Below the pieces are notes generated by a model. That model was given only the letters and a program-made list of their open reading frames with translations, was not told the origin of the DNA and did not search any database. Position numbers and translations under genes: made by a program. From Leadbetterella byssophila_A (GTDB lineage: Bacteria > Bacteroidota > Bacteroidia > Cytophagales > Spirosomataceae): a DNA stretch of 64,000 nt. The stretch is taken from the NCBI GenBank assembly GCA_040394735.1, contig JBEBRR010000011.1:8620-72619 (forward strand), in the 5' to 3' direction. Below are positions 17,644-25,716 of this stretch, one piece after another. The stretch's first letter is position 1. Every line of letters starts with the position of its first letter.

Positions 17644-19023
17644 ATGAAACTCTTTCAATTGCTGTTAGCGGTGCTGGCCCTTCCTGCTTCCGCCTTCTCA
17701 CAACAAAAGCTGACCCTGCCCCGGGCGTTGGAAATATCCATTGAAAATTACGGCGGGATACGGGCAAAGCAATACAACAGGCAGGCCTCCGGGTTACTTA
17801 TTGAATATGCCCGGAGAACCAACCTCCCCAATCTTAACCTGGGTCTGCAGCAGGACTTCGGTACCGTTAACGGCCAGAACGGACCCTTATACGGTTTTGG
17901 CGGACTGGGTACCGCCTCCTCGGGCCTTCCTTTACCGGAACAAAACTGGAACGCGGCTTTCGGGGCTATGTACCTGACCAATATTAACTGGGATATTGTG
18001 ACCTTCGGAAGAAATAAGCAACGCATAAAAGTGGCCGAACAAACTGCCTTAAAAGACGAGGAAGACCTTAACCAGGAGATCTTCCGGCATAAAATAAAGG
18101 TAACTTCGGCGTATATCAACTGGGTAACTGCCCACCTGCTTACACTGTCGATGGACCGCAACGTGCGTCGTGCCGATACGTTACAGCGGGTAGCTGAAGT
18201 AAAAGCCCTGAACGGGCTGGTGCCGGGAGCCGATCTTTCGATGGCAAAAGCGGATCATGCCAATGCTTCTATAGCCTACACCCGCGCCCTTGACCAGGAA
18301 CAGGAGAAACAAAACCAGCTGGTTGAGCTGATGGGCGCTGAACCGGGAGAATACCTGCCTGACATTTCGTTACTGACCCGGGTTCCGGTTTCTTCCGGCA
18401 CAGAGCCCGATCCGGGCCGGCATCCTGAGCTTCAGTTATACAAAAGCTTTATCAGGCTGAACGAAGGCCAGACCGCCTTGCTAAAAACCCAGTATTTTCC
18501 TGCCGTTTCACTGGTGGGAATCGCTCAAACCCGCGCTTCAGGCTTCGGAAGCGGCTACGCCCAGGATCAGAACGACTTTACCGCCCGTTATTTTACCGGT
18601 ATCAACCCTACCCGGGTAAATTATCTCCTGGGACTGGGAGTAAATTGGAATTTCACCCAGACCTACCGCTTAAAGAAACAGGCAGAGGCACTGGAACTCA
18701 GCGGAAAAGCACTTCACAGCGAATATGAGATGGTAAACCAGCGGCTGCAGACACAGCTTAAGACAGCGCGTAACAAATGGGAAAATGCACTCACCGCTTA
18801 CGAACAGGTACCGGTTCAGCTGCAGGCTGCACGGGATGCCTACCTGCAGAAATCCACCCTGTATAAAAACGGCTTAACTGATCAGGTAGCCGTTTCCCAG
18901 GCTTTGTATGCACTAATACGGGCAGAGACTGACCGTGATATTGCCATCAGCCAGATCTGGAACGCTCTTCTGTTACAGGCAGCGGCCAGCGGTGACTTCC
19001 GTTTAATCGAAAATAATTTGTAA
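17644..19023 (+). CDS. TolC-family outer membrane efflux protein
   Basis: A 459-residue outer membrane channel subunit. ATG 17644 gives a clean signal peptide (MKLFQLLLAVLALPASAFSQ) followed by LTLPRALEISIENY, the usual start of the first TolC helical hairpin. Two repeats of long amphipathic helices are visible, including VKALNGLVPGADLSMAKAD and its counterpart YLQKSTLYKNGLTDQVAVSQA. It should trimerise in the outer membrane and dock with the RND pump encoded 4 bp downstream. The gene order TolC - RND - adaptor is usual in Bacteroidota. Confidence 0.9.
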   Translation: MKLFQLLLAVLALPASAFSQQKLTLPRALEISIENYGGIRAKQYNRQASGLLIEYARRTNLPNLNLGLQQDFGTVNGQNGPLYGFGGLGTASSGLPLPEQNWNAAFGAMYLTNINWDIVTFGRNKQRIKVAEQTALKDEEDLNQEIFRHKIKVTSAYINWVTAHLLTLSMDRNVRRADTLQRVAEVKALNGLVPGADLSMAKADHANASIAYTRALDQEQEKQNQLVELMGAEPGEYLPDISLLTRVPVSSGTEPDPGRHPELQLYKSFIRLNEGQTALLKTQYFPAVSLVGIAQTRASGFGSGYAQDQNDFTARYFTGINPTRVNYLLGLGVNWNFTQTYRLKKQAEALELSGKALHSEYEMVNQRLQTQLKTARNKWENALTAYEQVPVQLQAARDAYLQKSTLYKNGLTDQVAVSQALYALIRAETDRDIAISQIWNALLLQAAASGDFRLIENNL

Positions 19024-19027
19024 CCCG

Positions 19028-22000
19028 ATGAATTTAATACGATTCGCACTCAGAAAGCCTATCACCATTCTGGTGATCGTAGCAGGGCTATTCTTCTTTG
19101 GAATACGTGCGGTACAAACCATAAAGGTGGATATCTTCCCCCAACTTGATCTTCCCGTTATTTATGTGGCACACCCTTTCGGGGGTTATTCTCCGCAACA
19201 GATGGAGTCTTTTTTTGCCAAACAATACATCAATATCTTTTTGTATGTAAACGGCATCAAAACCATCGAAACCAAAAATATACAGGGACTGACCCTGATG
19301 AAGATTAACTTTTACCCCGGTACCAATATGGCCCAGGCCGCCGCCGAGCTGAATTCCGTCTCGACGCGTATCCAGGCTACCTTTCCTCCGGGCTCGAATC
19401 CGCCCTTTATTATCCGCTTTGACGCTTCCACCCTTCCGGTAGGCCAGCTGGTGCTCAGCAGCGATAAAAGAACGAATAACGAGCTCCTGGATCTGGCCAA
19501 TGTGTACGTCCGGTCTACTTTTACTTCTATTCCGGGAATTGTCTCCTCGCCTCCTTTTGGCGGAAACATACGAACCATCGTTATCAATGCCAACCCGCAA
19601 CTGATGCGAAATTATAACCTTACGCCTGATCAGCTGGTAGAAGCCCTGCGACTGAATAACCAGACCGCTCCTTCAGGGAATATCCGTATCGGAGACACCC
19701 ACTATATCACTCCTACCAATACGATGATCCGGGATGTAAAAGATTTTGAGAATATCCCTCTTTTCAAAGGTGCCGTGCAGAATTTATACCTGCGCGATGT
19801 GGCTACGGTAAGTGACGGCGCGGATATGACCGCCGGTTACGCCCTGGTGAACGGCCGGAGGTCGGTCTACCTTAGCATAGCCAAAAGTGCCGATGCTTCC
19901 ACCTGGGAAGTAGTACAGAACCTGAAGAAGGCCATGCCGGGCATACAGTCCAATCTCCCGGAAGACGTTAAACTGACCTATGAGTTTGACCAGTCAAAAT
20001 ATGTTATTAATGCGGTAAAAAGCCTTATGACCGAGGGGATCATCGGCGCCCTGCTGACCGGGCTTATGGTGGTGCTTTTCCTCGGTGACCTCCGGGGAGC
20101 ACTCATCGTGATCCTGACCATTCCTACTTCTATTATCTCTGCCGTACTATTTCTGAATCTTTTTGACCAGACCATCAATATCATGACCCTGAGCGGACTG
20201 GCCCTGGCTATCGGTATCCTGGTGGATGAGAGTACCGTCACCATTGAAAATATTCACCAGCATTTCGACATGGGGAAACCCAAGGCGCTGGCCATCTGGG
20301 ATGCCTGTAAGGAGATCGCTTTCCCAAAATTGCTTATCCTGTTCTGTATCCTGGCGGTTTTTGCCCCTGCTTTTACCATGGGAGGCATACCGGGTTCGCT
20401 TTTTCTCCCTCTTGCCCTGGCTATCGGGTTCAGCATGGTCATCTCTTATTTTCTTTCCCAGACATTTGTGCCGGTGATGGCCAACTGGATCATGAAAGTG
20501 AAATCCCACCGTGCACAGGACGGGCATATTCTGTCGCCGGAAGAAGAGCTCGAGGCCTCCGGTATTGATACGGATGAAAGCGCCTGGTTGCAAAAAGAGG
20601 TCCTGGTCAGAAACGAAGACAGCAACCGGGATGGGAAGATCAGTCTTTTCGAACGTCTCCGGTTCCGTTACCTGAAATTCATCCACCGGATCATGCCCTA
20701 CCGGAAGGTGGTAGTAGGCGGATATATCGTTTTATCGGTGGGAGCGGTTGTTTTGCTCCTCAGCAGCATAGGCCGTGATGTGCTTCCGCAGGTCAATGGC
20801 AGCCAGTTCCAGGTCAGGCTGAGAATCCCTGACGGCACGCGGATCGAACATACGGAGCTGGAGACGATCCGGCTGCTGGACGGCATCAAGGAGATTGTGG
20901 GCGGAAAAAATATCAGCATCACATCGGCCTACGTAGGTTCTCACCCCCAGCTATTTTCCGTAAGCCCTATTTATCTCTTCATGGCCGGCTCTCATGAAGC
21001 TGTTATCCAGGTGGCTCTTGATGCCGGTTACACCACCGATCTGGATGACCTGAAAGACCGGATACGGGAAAAAGCCCGCTCGATTAACCCGCAGATGAGG
21101 TTATCTTTCGAGCCTATAGAGCTGACGGAGAAAATTCTCAGCCAGGGGTCTCCAACCCCTATCGAAGTACGATTCTCGGGCAGAAATAAAGCCGTGAATG
21201 AGGAGTTTGCCAAAAAAACCGAAAGGGAGCTGAAAAAGATTTCCCTGCTGCGGGATGTTCAGATCGGTCAGTCGATCCGGTACCCTTCCCTGAATATACA
21301 GATAGACCGGGTACGGGCTGCCCAGCTGGGACTTGATATCAACGAGATATCCCGGTCACTTACGGCGGCGCTGTCTTCTTCGCGCTACACGGAGAAAAAC
21401 CTGTGGACCGACGTCAGCGCCGGGTACAGCTATGGGGTGCAGGTGCAGATTCCGGAGAACCTGATGAACAGCAAGGCTGAGATAGCGGCAATACCGCTGA
21501 AAAAAGGTTCTAACCGGCCTAACCTCGGCGATGTGGCTACCATTACAGACAGTTTTACATATGGGGAAATAGATAATCTCGGAGCCATGCCGATGATCAC
21601 TGTCACCGCCAACCTCAACAATACAGACCTGGGAACCGCTTCAGCGGAGGTACAAAAGGTGATCAGACGCCTGGGTGAGCTGCCCCGGGGCTTAAAGGTA
21701 GAGCTGATAGGTCTGAGCCAGACGCTGGAAGAAACCCTGAGCAGCCTGCAGGTGAGCCTGCTTATCGCGGTGATTGTAATCTGCCTGATGCTGGCGGCCA
21801 ATTTTCAGTCGTTTAAGGTTTCACTTATCGTGCTGGTGACTGTTCCGGCCGTATTACTCGGCTCCCTCTCCCTTCTGATCCTTTGCGGCTCTACCCTGAA
21901 TCTTCAGTCGTATATGGGCATTATTATGTCAGTGGGTGTTTCCATATCCAATGCCGTACTGCTGATCACGAACGCTGAACAGCTCCGTAAGCATAATGGG

Positions 22001-22300
22001 AATGCACTGTTGTCAGCCACCGAGGCGGCAGCCCTGCGGATCCGGCCCATTGTGATGACCGCCATGGCCATGGTGGTGGGGATGATTCCCATGGCTCTGG
22101 GGCATGGCGAGGCCGGCGGACAGGTTTCACCACTGGGACGCGCGGTGGTTGGCGGACTGATCACCTCCACGTTTGCCGCCCTGTTTATTTTACCGCTGGC
22201 TTTTGCCTGGGGACAGGAAAAAACGGGAACCCGGAGCGTATCCCTGGATCCGGAAGATGAAGAAAGTATCCATTTTATTGCTAAACCAACCCATTCATGA
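19028..22300 (+). CDS. RND-family efflux pump, inner membrane subunit
   Basis: A 1090-residue AcrB/HAE1-like transporter with the normal duplicated plan: TM1 at about 10-28, a large periplasmic loop, TM2-7, a second loop and TM8-12. In TM4 the usual Asp-Asp pair of the proton relay appears as VDEST (D400, E401), so the second acid is Glu. A cytoplasmic insert between TM6 and TM7 (about 490-550; SPEEELEASGIDTDESAW) is long and acidic. The stop overlaps the adaptor start by 4 bp (22297-22300). Proton-driven export of small molecules is expected; the substrate is unknown. Confidence 0.93.
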   Translation: MNLIRFALRKPITILVIVAGLFFFGIRAVQTIKVDIFPQLDLPVIYVAHPFGGYSPQQMESFFAKQYINIFLYVNGIKTIETKNIQGLTLMKINFYPGTNMAQAAAELNSVSTRIQATFPPGSNPPFIIRFDASTLPVGQLVLSSDKRTNNELLDLANVYVRSTFTSIPGIVSSPPFGGNIRTIVINANPQLMRNYNLTPDQLVEALRLNNQTAPSGNIRIGDTHYITPTNTMIRDVKDFENIPLFKGAVQNLYLRDVATVSDGADMTAGYALVNGRRSVYLSIAKSADASTWEVVQNLKKAMPGIQSNLPEDVKLTYEFDQSKYVINAVKSLMTEGIIGALLTGLMVVLFLGDLRGALIVILTIPTSIISAVLFLNLFDQTINIMTLSGLALAIGILVDESTVTIENIHQHFDMGKPKALAIWDACKEIAFPKLLILFCILAVFAPAFTMGGIPGSLFLPLALAIGFSMVISYFLSQTFVPVMANWIMKVKSHRAQDGHILSPEEELEASGIDTDESAWLQKEVLVRNEDSNRDGKISLFERLRFRYLKFIHRIMPYRKVVVGGYIVLSVGAVVLLLSSIGRDVLPQVNGSQFQVRLRIPDGTRIEHTELETIRLLDGIKEIVGGKNISITSAYVGSHPQLFSVSPIYLFMAGSHEAVIQVALDAGYTTDLDDLKDRIREKARSINPQMRLSFEPIELTEKILSQGSPTPIEVRFSGRNKAVNEEFAKKTERELKKISLLRDVQIGQSIRYPSLNIQIDRVRAAQLGLDINEISRSLTAALSSSRYTEKNLWTDVSAGYSYGVQVQIPENLMNSKAEIAAIPLKKGSNRPNLGDVATITDSFTYGEIDNLGAMPMITVTANLNNTDLGTASAEVQKVIRRLGELPRGLKVELIGLSQTLEETLSSLQVSLLIAVIVICLMLAANFQSFKVSLIVLVTVPAVLLGSLSLLILCGSTLNLQSYMGIIMSVGVSISNAVLLITNAEQLRKHNGNALLSATEAAALRIRPIVMTAMAMVVGMIPMALGHGEAGGQVSPLGRAVVGGLITSTFAALFILPLAFAWGQEKTGTRSVSLDPEDEESIHFIAKPTHS

Positions 22301-23382
22301 ATAAGATATTGATCATAGCCGCTGCAATGGCAGTGACGTTAAGCTGCAGGAAAACAGAAGAAAAAGCAGGCGAGGAACCGGAAGTTCCGGCAGGCACCGA
22401 GGTTGTTCGGCCGGAAAGCGGCGGTTTTGCCACTTCGGTAAATATTCCGGGCGAGCTGCAGGCTTTTCAGCAGGTAGACCTGTACGCCAAAGTTACCGGG
22501 TTTGTGCAGAAGGTCCTGGTAGATGTAGGAAGCAATGTGACCCAGGGCCAGCTTCTTGCGGTGCTGGAAGCGCCTGAAATGAAAGCTCAGATCAGCGCCG
22601 CCGCTTCCCGGCTGAAGGCCCAGGAAGCCCTCTACGTGGCCAGCAGCGCCACGTACGTACGGCTGGCAGAAACCAGCAAAACCCCGGGTACCATTGCCAC
22701 CAATGACCTCGATATTGCCCGCGCGAAACAACAGGCCGACCTGGCCCAGCTGGAAGCCGCCAAAGCCGCTTATCGGGAAGTATCGGATATGCAGGATTAC
22801 CTGGAGATCAGAGCACCCTTCAGCGGAAACATCACGGCCCGCAATGTAAGTCCCGGCGCCTATGTAGGCCCCAGCGGCAAAGGCTCGGAAGCTCCTCTTT
22901 TCAGCCTGGTGCAGCAGAATAAGCTGCGCCTGGTGGTCAACCTTCCGGAGACCTATACCGGGATACTGGATAAATCGCAGGTGATCACCTTCCACGTTCA
23001 CTCGCTTCCCGGTGAAACTTTCAGTGGCCGGATCTCCCGGAATGCGGGGGCGCTGGACACGCGCCTTCGTTCGCAAAGAGTAGAGATCGATGTGGAAAAC
23101 GGAAGTAAAAAATTACTTCCCGGCATGGTAACTAACGTGACCCTGCCTTTAAGCGGCAGCAAACAAACCCTTTCAGTGCCCTACACCGCTATTCTGAATT
23201 CCACCACCGGCGTGTATGTGATCAAGGTAGAAAACGGCAAAGCCGTCTGGGTTCCGGTATCTACCGGCATTTCCAACGATTCTGTGGTGCTGGTGACCGG
23301 CCCTGTGAGTCCGTCAGATGTATTGATTAAATATGCCTCGGAAGAGATCCGTAACGGACAGGAGGTGCAGGCAAGGAAGTAA
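22297..23382 (+). CDS. RND efflux periplasmic adaptor (membrane fusion protein), lipoprotein
   Basis: A 361-residue adaptor with a lipobox at its N-terminus (VTLSC, Cys17). The biotinyl-lipoyl half motifs are visible as VDLYAKVTGFVQKVLVDVGSNVTQGQLLAVLEAPEM and DYLEIRAPFSGNITARNVSPGAYV. They flank an alpha-helical hairpin (about 95-165), with beta-barrel and membrane-proximal domains after them. It would bridge the RND pump and the TolC channel. It is the last gene of the efflux operon and converges on an unrelated gene 20 bp later. Confidence 0.93.
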   Translation: MNKILIIAAAMAVTLSCRKTEEKAGEEPEVPAGTEVVRPESGGFATSVNIPGELQAFQQVDLYAKVTGFVQKVLVDVGSNVTQGQLLAVLEAPEMKAQISAAASRLKAQEALYVASSATYVRLAETSKTPGTIATNDLDIARAKQQADLAQLEAAKAAYREVSDMQDYLEIRAPFSGNITARNVSPGAYVGPSGKGSEAPLFSLVQQNKLRLVVNLPETYTGILDKSQVITFHVHSLPGETFSGRISRNAGALDTRLRSQRVEIDVENGSKKLLPGMVTNVTLPLSGSKQTLSVPYTAILNSTTGVYVIKVENGKAVWVPVSTGISNDSVVLVTGPVSPSDVLIKYASEEIRNGQEVQARK

Positions 23383-23402
23383 ATATGAAAGCTTCCAATT
23401 TA

Positions 23403-24140
23403 TTATTGAGACGGAGCCTGCAGGTAATAAAACCGGCCAGGCAATATCTCCATATCCAAAGGATATTTTTTCTTTAAGAACGCCAACTGCTTATGATCAA
23501 GATTACAAAGGTCCTTTGAATATAGTTCCAGGGATCTTTTGTTCATAAATTCCAAATACACGTCCGTAAAAGCCGGGATGATCACTTCCAGAGATGATTT
23601 TTCTATGCGGTTATTATCCATCACAACAGAAGTATGAAAAATATCTTCACCCGCAAATTTGTGCTTTATTTTACGGACTTCCCTTATATGATCTCCGATT
23701 GAGTCAGGATCGATAGGTTCATCTAAGCCTAATGTTACCATACCCTTTTCTGAATAAAACCGAACCTCCTGCGATATAAATATACAGTGCATTATATTAG
23801 GGTCCGGACATTCTCTCTTTATAAATACTGCTAACCGTACTCCAGCCGACTCCATTATTTTATTCTTTTCAAAATCAAACGGAATTGAAAAGTAATTTCT
23901 GGAGCACGAATCCGTGATCATATATTTTTCCAGGAAGTGATATAAAGAGTCTCCCTGAAGCTGATAATCAATTGTTCTGTCCGGAACATTCCTATCAGCC
24001 GAAAGTAAAATTTTTACATTCTTACAATACTTTTTCTTTCGGTCCTGAAACTCCTCATATTCAGAACAAAGTTTCTGAAAAGATACCGCCAAAAAAGCAA
24101 GCAAAAAGATAATATAGTATGTTTTTAAAAGCGTATTCAC
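23403..24140 (-). CDS. Unrecognised protein with N-terminal membrane anchor or signal
   Basis: I do not recognise this 245-residue protein. It begins with a hydrophobic stretch (YYIIFLLAFLAVSFQKLC), so it is either secreted or anchored. The rest is mixed alpha/beta and Lys/Asp-rich, with several cysteines and no catalytic motif I know. The coding sequence is visibly richer in A+T than its neighbours. It lies 31 bp downstream of the EEP-fold gene on the same strand and could share its transcript. It may be recently acquired or lineage-specific. Confidence 0.6.
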   Translation of the reverse strand: MNTLLKTYYIIFLLAFLAVSFQKLCSEYEEFQDRKKKYCKNVKILLSADRNVPDRTIDYQLQGDSLYHFLEKYMITDSCSRNYFSIPFDFEKNKIMESAGVRLAVFIKRECPDPNIMHCIFISQEVRFYSEKGMVTLGLDEPIDPDSIGDHIREVRKIKHKFAGEDIFHTSVVMDNNRIEKSSLEVIIPAFTDVYLEFMNKRSLELYSKDLCNLDHKQLAFLKKKYPLDMEILPGRFYYLQAPSQ

Positions 24141-24171
24141 GAAGAGATAGTCCTGATATCTGATTTGCTCA

Positions 24172-24942
24172 TTATTTGCCCATCTTCACCTTCGCATACA
24201 AAGGCAGGTGGTCAGAAGCCAGTGACTGAACCGTACGGACCTCTTTTATTTTCCAGCTGCGGTTTCTGGACAGGAAAATGTAGTCGATCCTTCCTTTAGG
24301 CTTGTCGGCATCAAAGGTAAACTGCACATTATTGCCAAGTACGGCAGCATCATGGAAATGTTCGGTGATGCGTTTGTATTCTTCACTTTCCGGCCTGAAG
24401 TTAAAATCACCTGCGATAATCATGGGAAGGCCGGTTTTCTGATAATAACTGATAATGGCCTCTACCTGGGCCAGCCGGTTGGTTTTGTACTGGTGACAAA
24501 GATGGGTTCCTGCAAGGATAAGATTGCCCTTATCTTTTACGGCAATCATAGCCCGGCCTTCTCCGCCCTGCGGGAAAGGCAGCGACATCCGGATAATATC
24601 AGCAGGCTGACGGATGAGCATTCCTTCCCCGTACCCTCCGTCACTGTAATCAATGGCTTTGGCGAAATACCCTGTACGGCCGCTCAGGTTTCCAAGCTCA
24701 ACAGCCACATCTATCTTCCTGTCCCCGTTAAATGCTTTGGTCCGGTTGGTCATGCTGTCTACTTCCTGCAAAAAAACCACATCGGGATCCAGATCTTTAA
24801 TTACGGAAGAGACATCGGCAAGATTGCTATTGCCTTTATTATAAGGATTCTCACCATGAAAAATATTATACGTTAATACTTGATGGGATGTGCTGCAGGA
24901 ATACAGTCCGATGGTTACCAGAAACAGGAAAAGATATCTCAT
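24172..24942 (-). CDS. Endonuclease/exonuclease/phosphatase (EEP) fold lipoprotein
   Basis: A 256-residue EEP-superfamily protein. A lipobox (GLYSCSTS) near residue 16 suggests a lipid anchor on the periplasmic side or cell surface. Catalytic landmarks are present: TYNIFHGE, VVFLQEVD (metal-binding Glu), AGTHLCHQ, IIAGDFNFRP (Asp and Asn) and the C-terminal ASDHLPLYA (Asp-His pair). Members hydrolyse phosphodiesters, from DNA to phospholipids; an extracellular nuclease or phosphodiesterase is most likely here. It is not adjacent to a nucleotide-uptake gene. Confidence 0.88.
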   Translation of the reverse strand: MRYLFLFLVTIGLYSCSTSHQVLTYNIFHGENPYNKGNSNLADVSSVIKDLDPDVVFLQEVDSMTNRTKAFNGDRKIDVAVELGNLSGRTGYFAKAIDYSDGGYGEGMLIRQPADIIRMSLPFPQGGEGRAMIAVKDKGNLILAGTHLCHQYKTNRLAQVEAIISYYQKTGLPMIIAGDFNFRPESEEYKRITEHFHDAAVLGNNVQFTFDADKPKGRIDYIFLSRNRSWKIKEVRTVQSLASDHLPLYAKVKMGK

Positions 24943-25027
24943 ATTTATCGGGTTAAAGCCTCATTAAAAATACGAACATTTTCTGATAACCCCACCAGGC
25001 GGCGGTATTTTTTGATCCCGCAGCCTT

Positions 25028-25049
25028 TATTATTTTTTACAAAATAATA
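25028..25049. repeat. A/T-only perfect hairpin
   Basis: TATTATTTT (25028-25036) and AAAATAATA (25041-25049) are perfect inverted arms around TTAC. It lies between the response regulator stop and the EEP gene start, both on the minus strand. It lacks a G+C stem, so it is a poor terminator; the minus strand also carries a near -7 box (TTATTTTG) here. Confidence 0.35.
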
Positions 25050-25101
25050 CCCCGTTTATGCTCTAAAAAGGAAATATCAAGATCGGCCAGGCCTTCTGTG
25101 A

Positions 25102-25716
25102 TCAGATCAACCCGTACCGCGCCGCCAGCTTTATGAGGCCGGCCGTATTGCCTACTTCAAATTTTGTAAGCAGGTTTTTCCGGTGGCTGTCAACGGTATA
25201 GGCGCTTACAAACAGCTTATCGGCAATCTGCGTATTGGTAAAGCCTTCCGCAATAAGCGAAAGCACTTCTTTTTCCCGGCTGGTCAGCAAAGGGATCTTA
25301 TTTATTTCCTGCCTGCTCAACTCTACCTCAACACTCATATAAAGCCTGTTTTTGTAGACCGTAAGCAGGGCTTCTTCTATCTCTTCTCGGGAGGCACTTT
25401 TAAGAATATACCCCAGAGCCCCGTTTTGTACCATCTGAGATATATAGCTACGCTCATTAAACGTGCTCATGGCTATTACTTTCACGGCAGGGTATTCTTT
25501 CCGGATTTTTGCACTCAGCTCTATCCCGCTGATCTCAGGCATGCTGATATCCGTAATGACAATATCCGGCGAATGCTCTTTGATCATTTCCATGGCCTGG
25601 TAGGCATTCCCGGCCTGGCCGGAAACGGTTACAAAATCGATCTGCGAAAGCATAGTCTGCATGCCTTCCAGCACCATCGGGTGATCATCTACTACCAGTA
25701 CTTTAATCCTATCCAT
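25102..25716 (-). CDS. NarL/LuxR-type response regulator
   Basis: A 204-residue response regulator. The receiver domain has acidic residues D10/D11 and phospho-acceptor D56 (DIVITDISMPEISG), with a later switch Ser/Thr in VIAMSTFNE and Lys in GYILKSAS. The C-terminal LuxR-type helix-turn-helix is LTSREKEVLSLIAEGFTNTQIADKLFVSAYTVDSHRKNLL. It overlaps the 3' end of the upstream histidine kinase by 8 bp, so it is the cognate partner. Target genes are unknown. Confidence 0.93.
   Translation of the reverse strand: MDRIKVLVVDDHPMVLEGMQTMLSQIDFVTVSGQAGNAYQAMEMIKEHSPDIVITDISMPEISGIELSAKIRKEYPAVKVIAMSTFNERSYISQMVQNGALGYILKSASREEIEEALLTVYKNRLYMSVEVELSRQEINKIPLLTSREKEVLSLIAEGFTNTQIADKLFVSAYTVDSHRKNLLTKFEVGNTAGLIKLAARYGLI

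Noticed and set aside
22339..23076. 245-codon minus-strand open frame
   Set aside because: Antisense to the RND adaptor gene with lipobox and lipoyl motifs; no support of its own.
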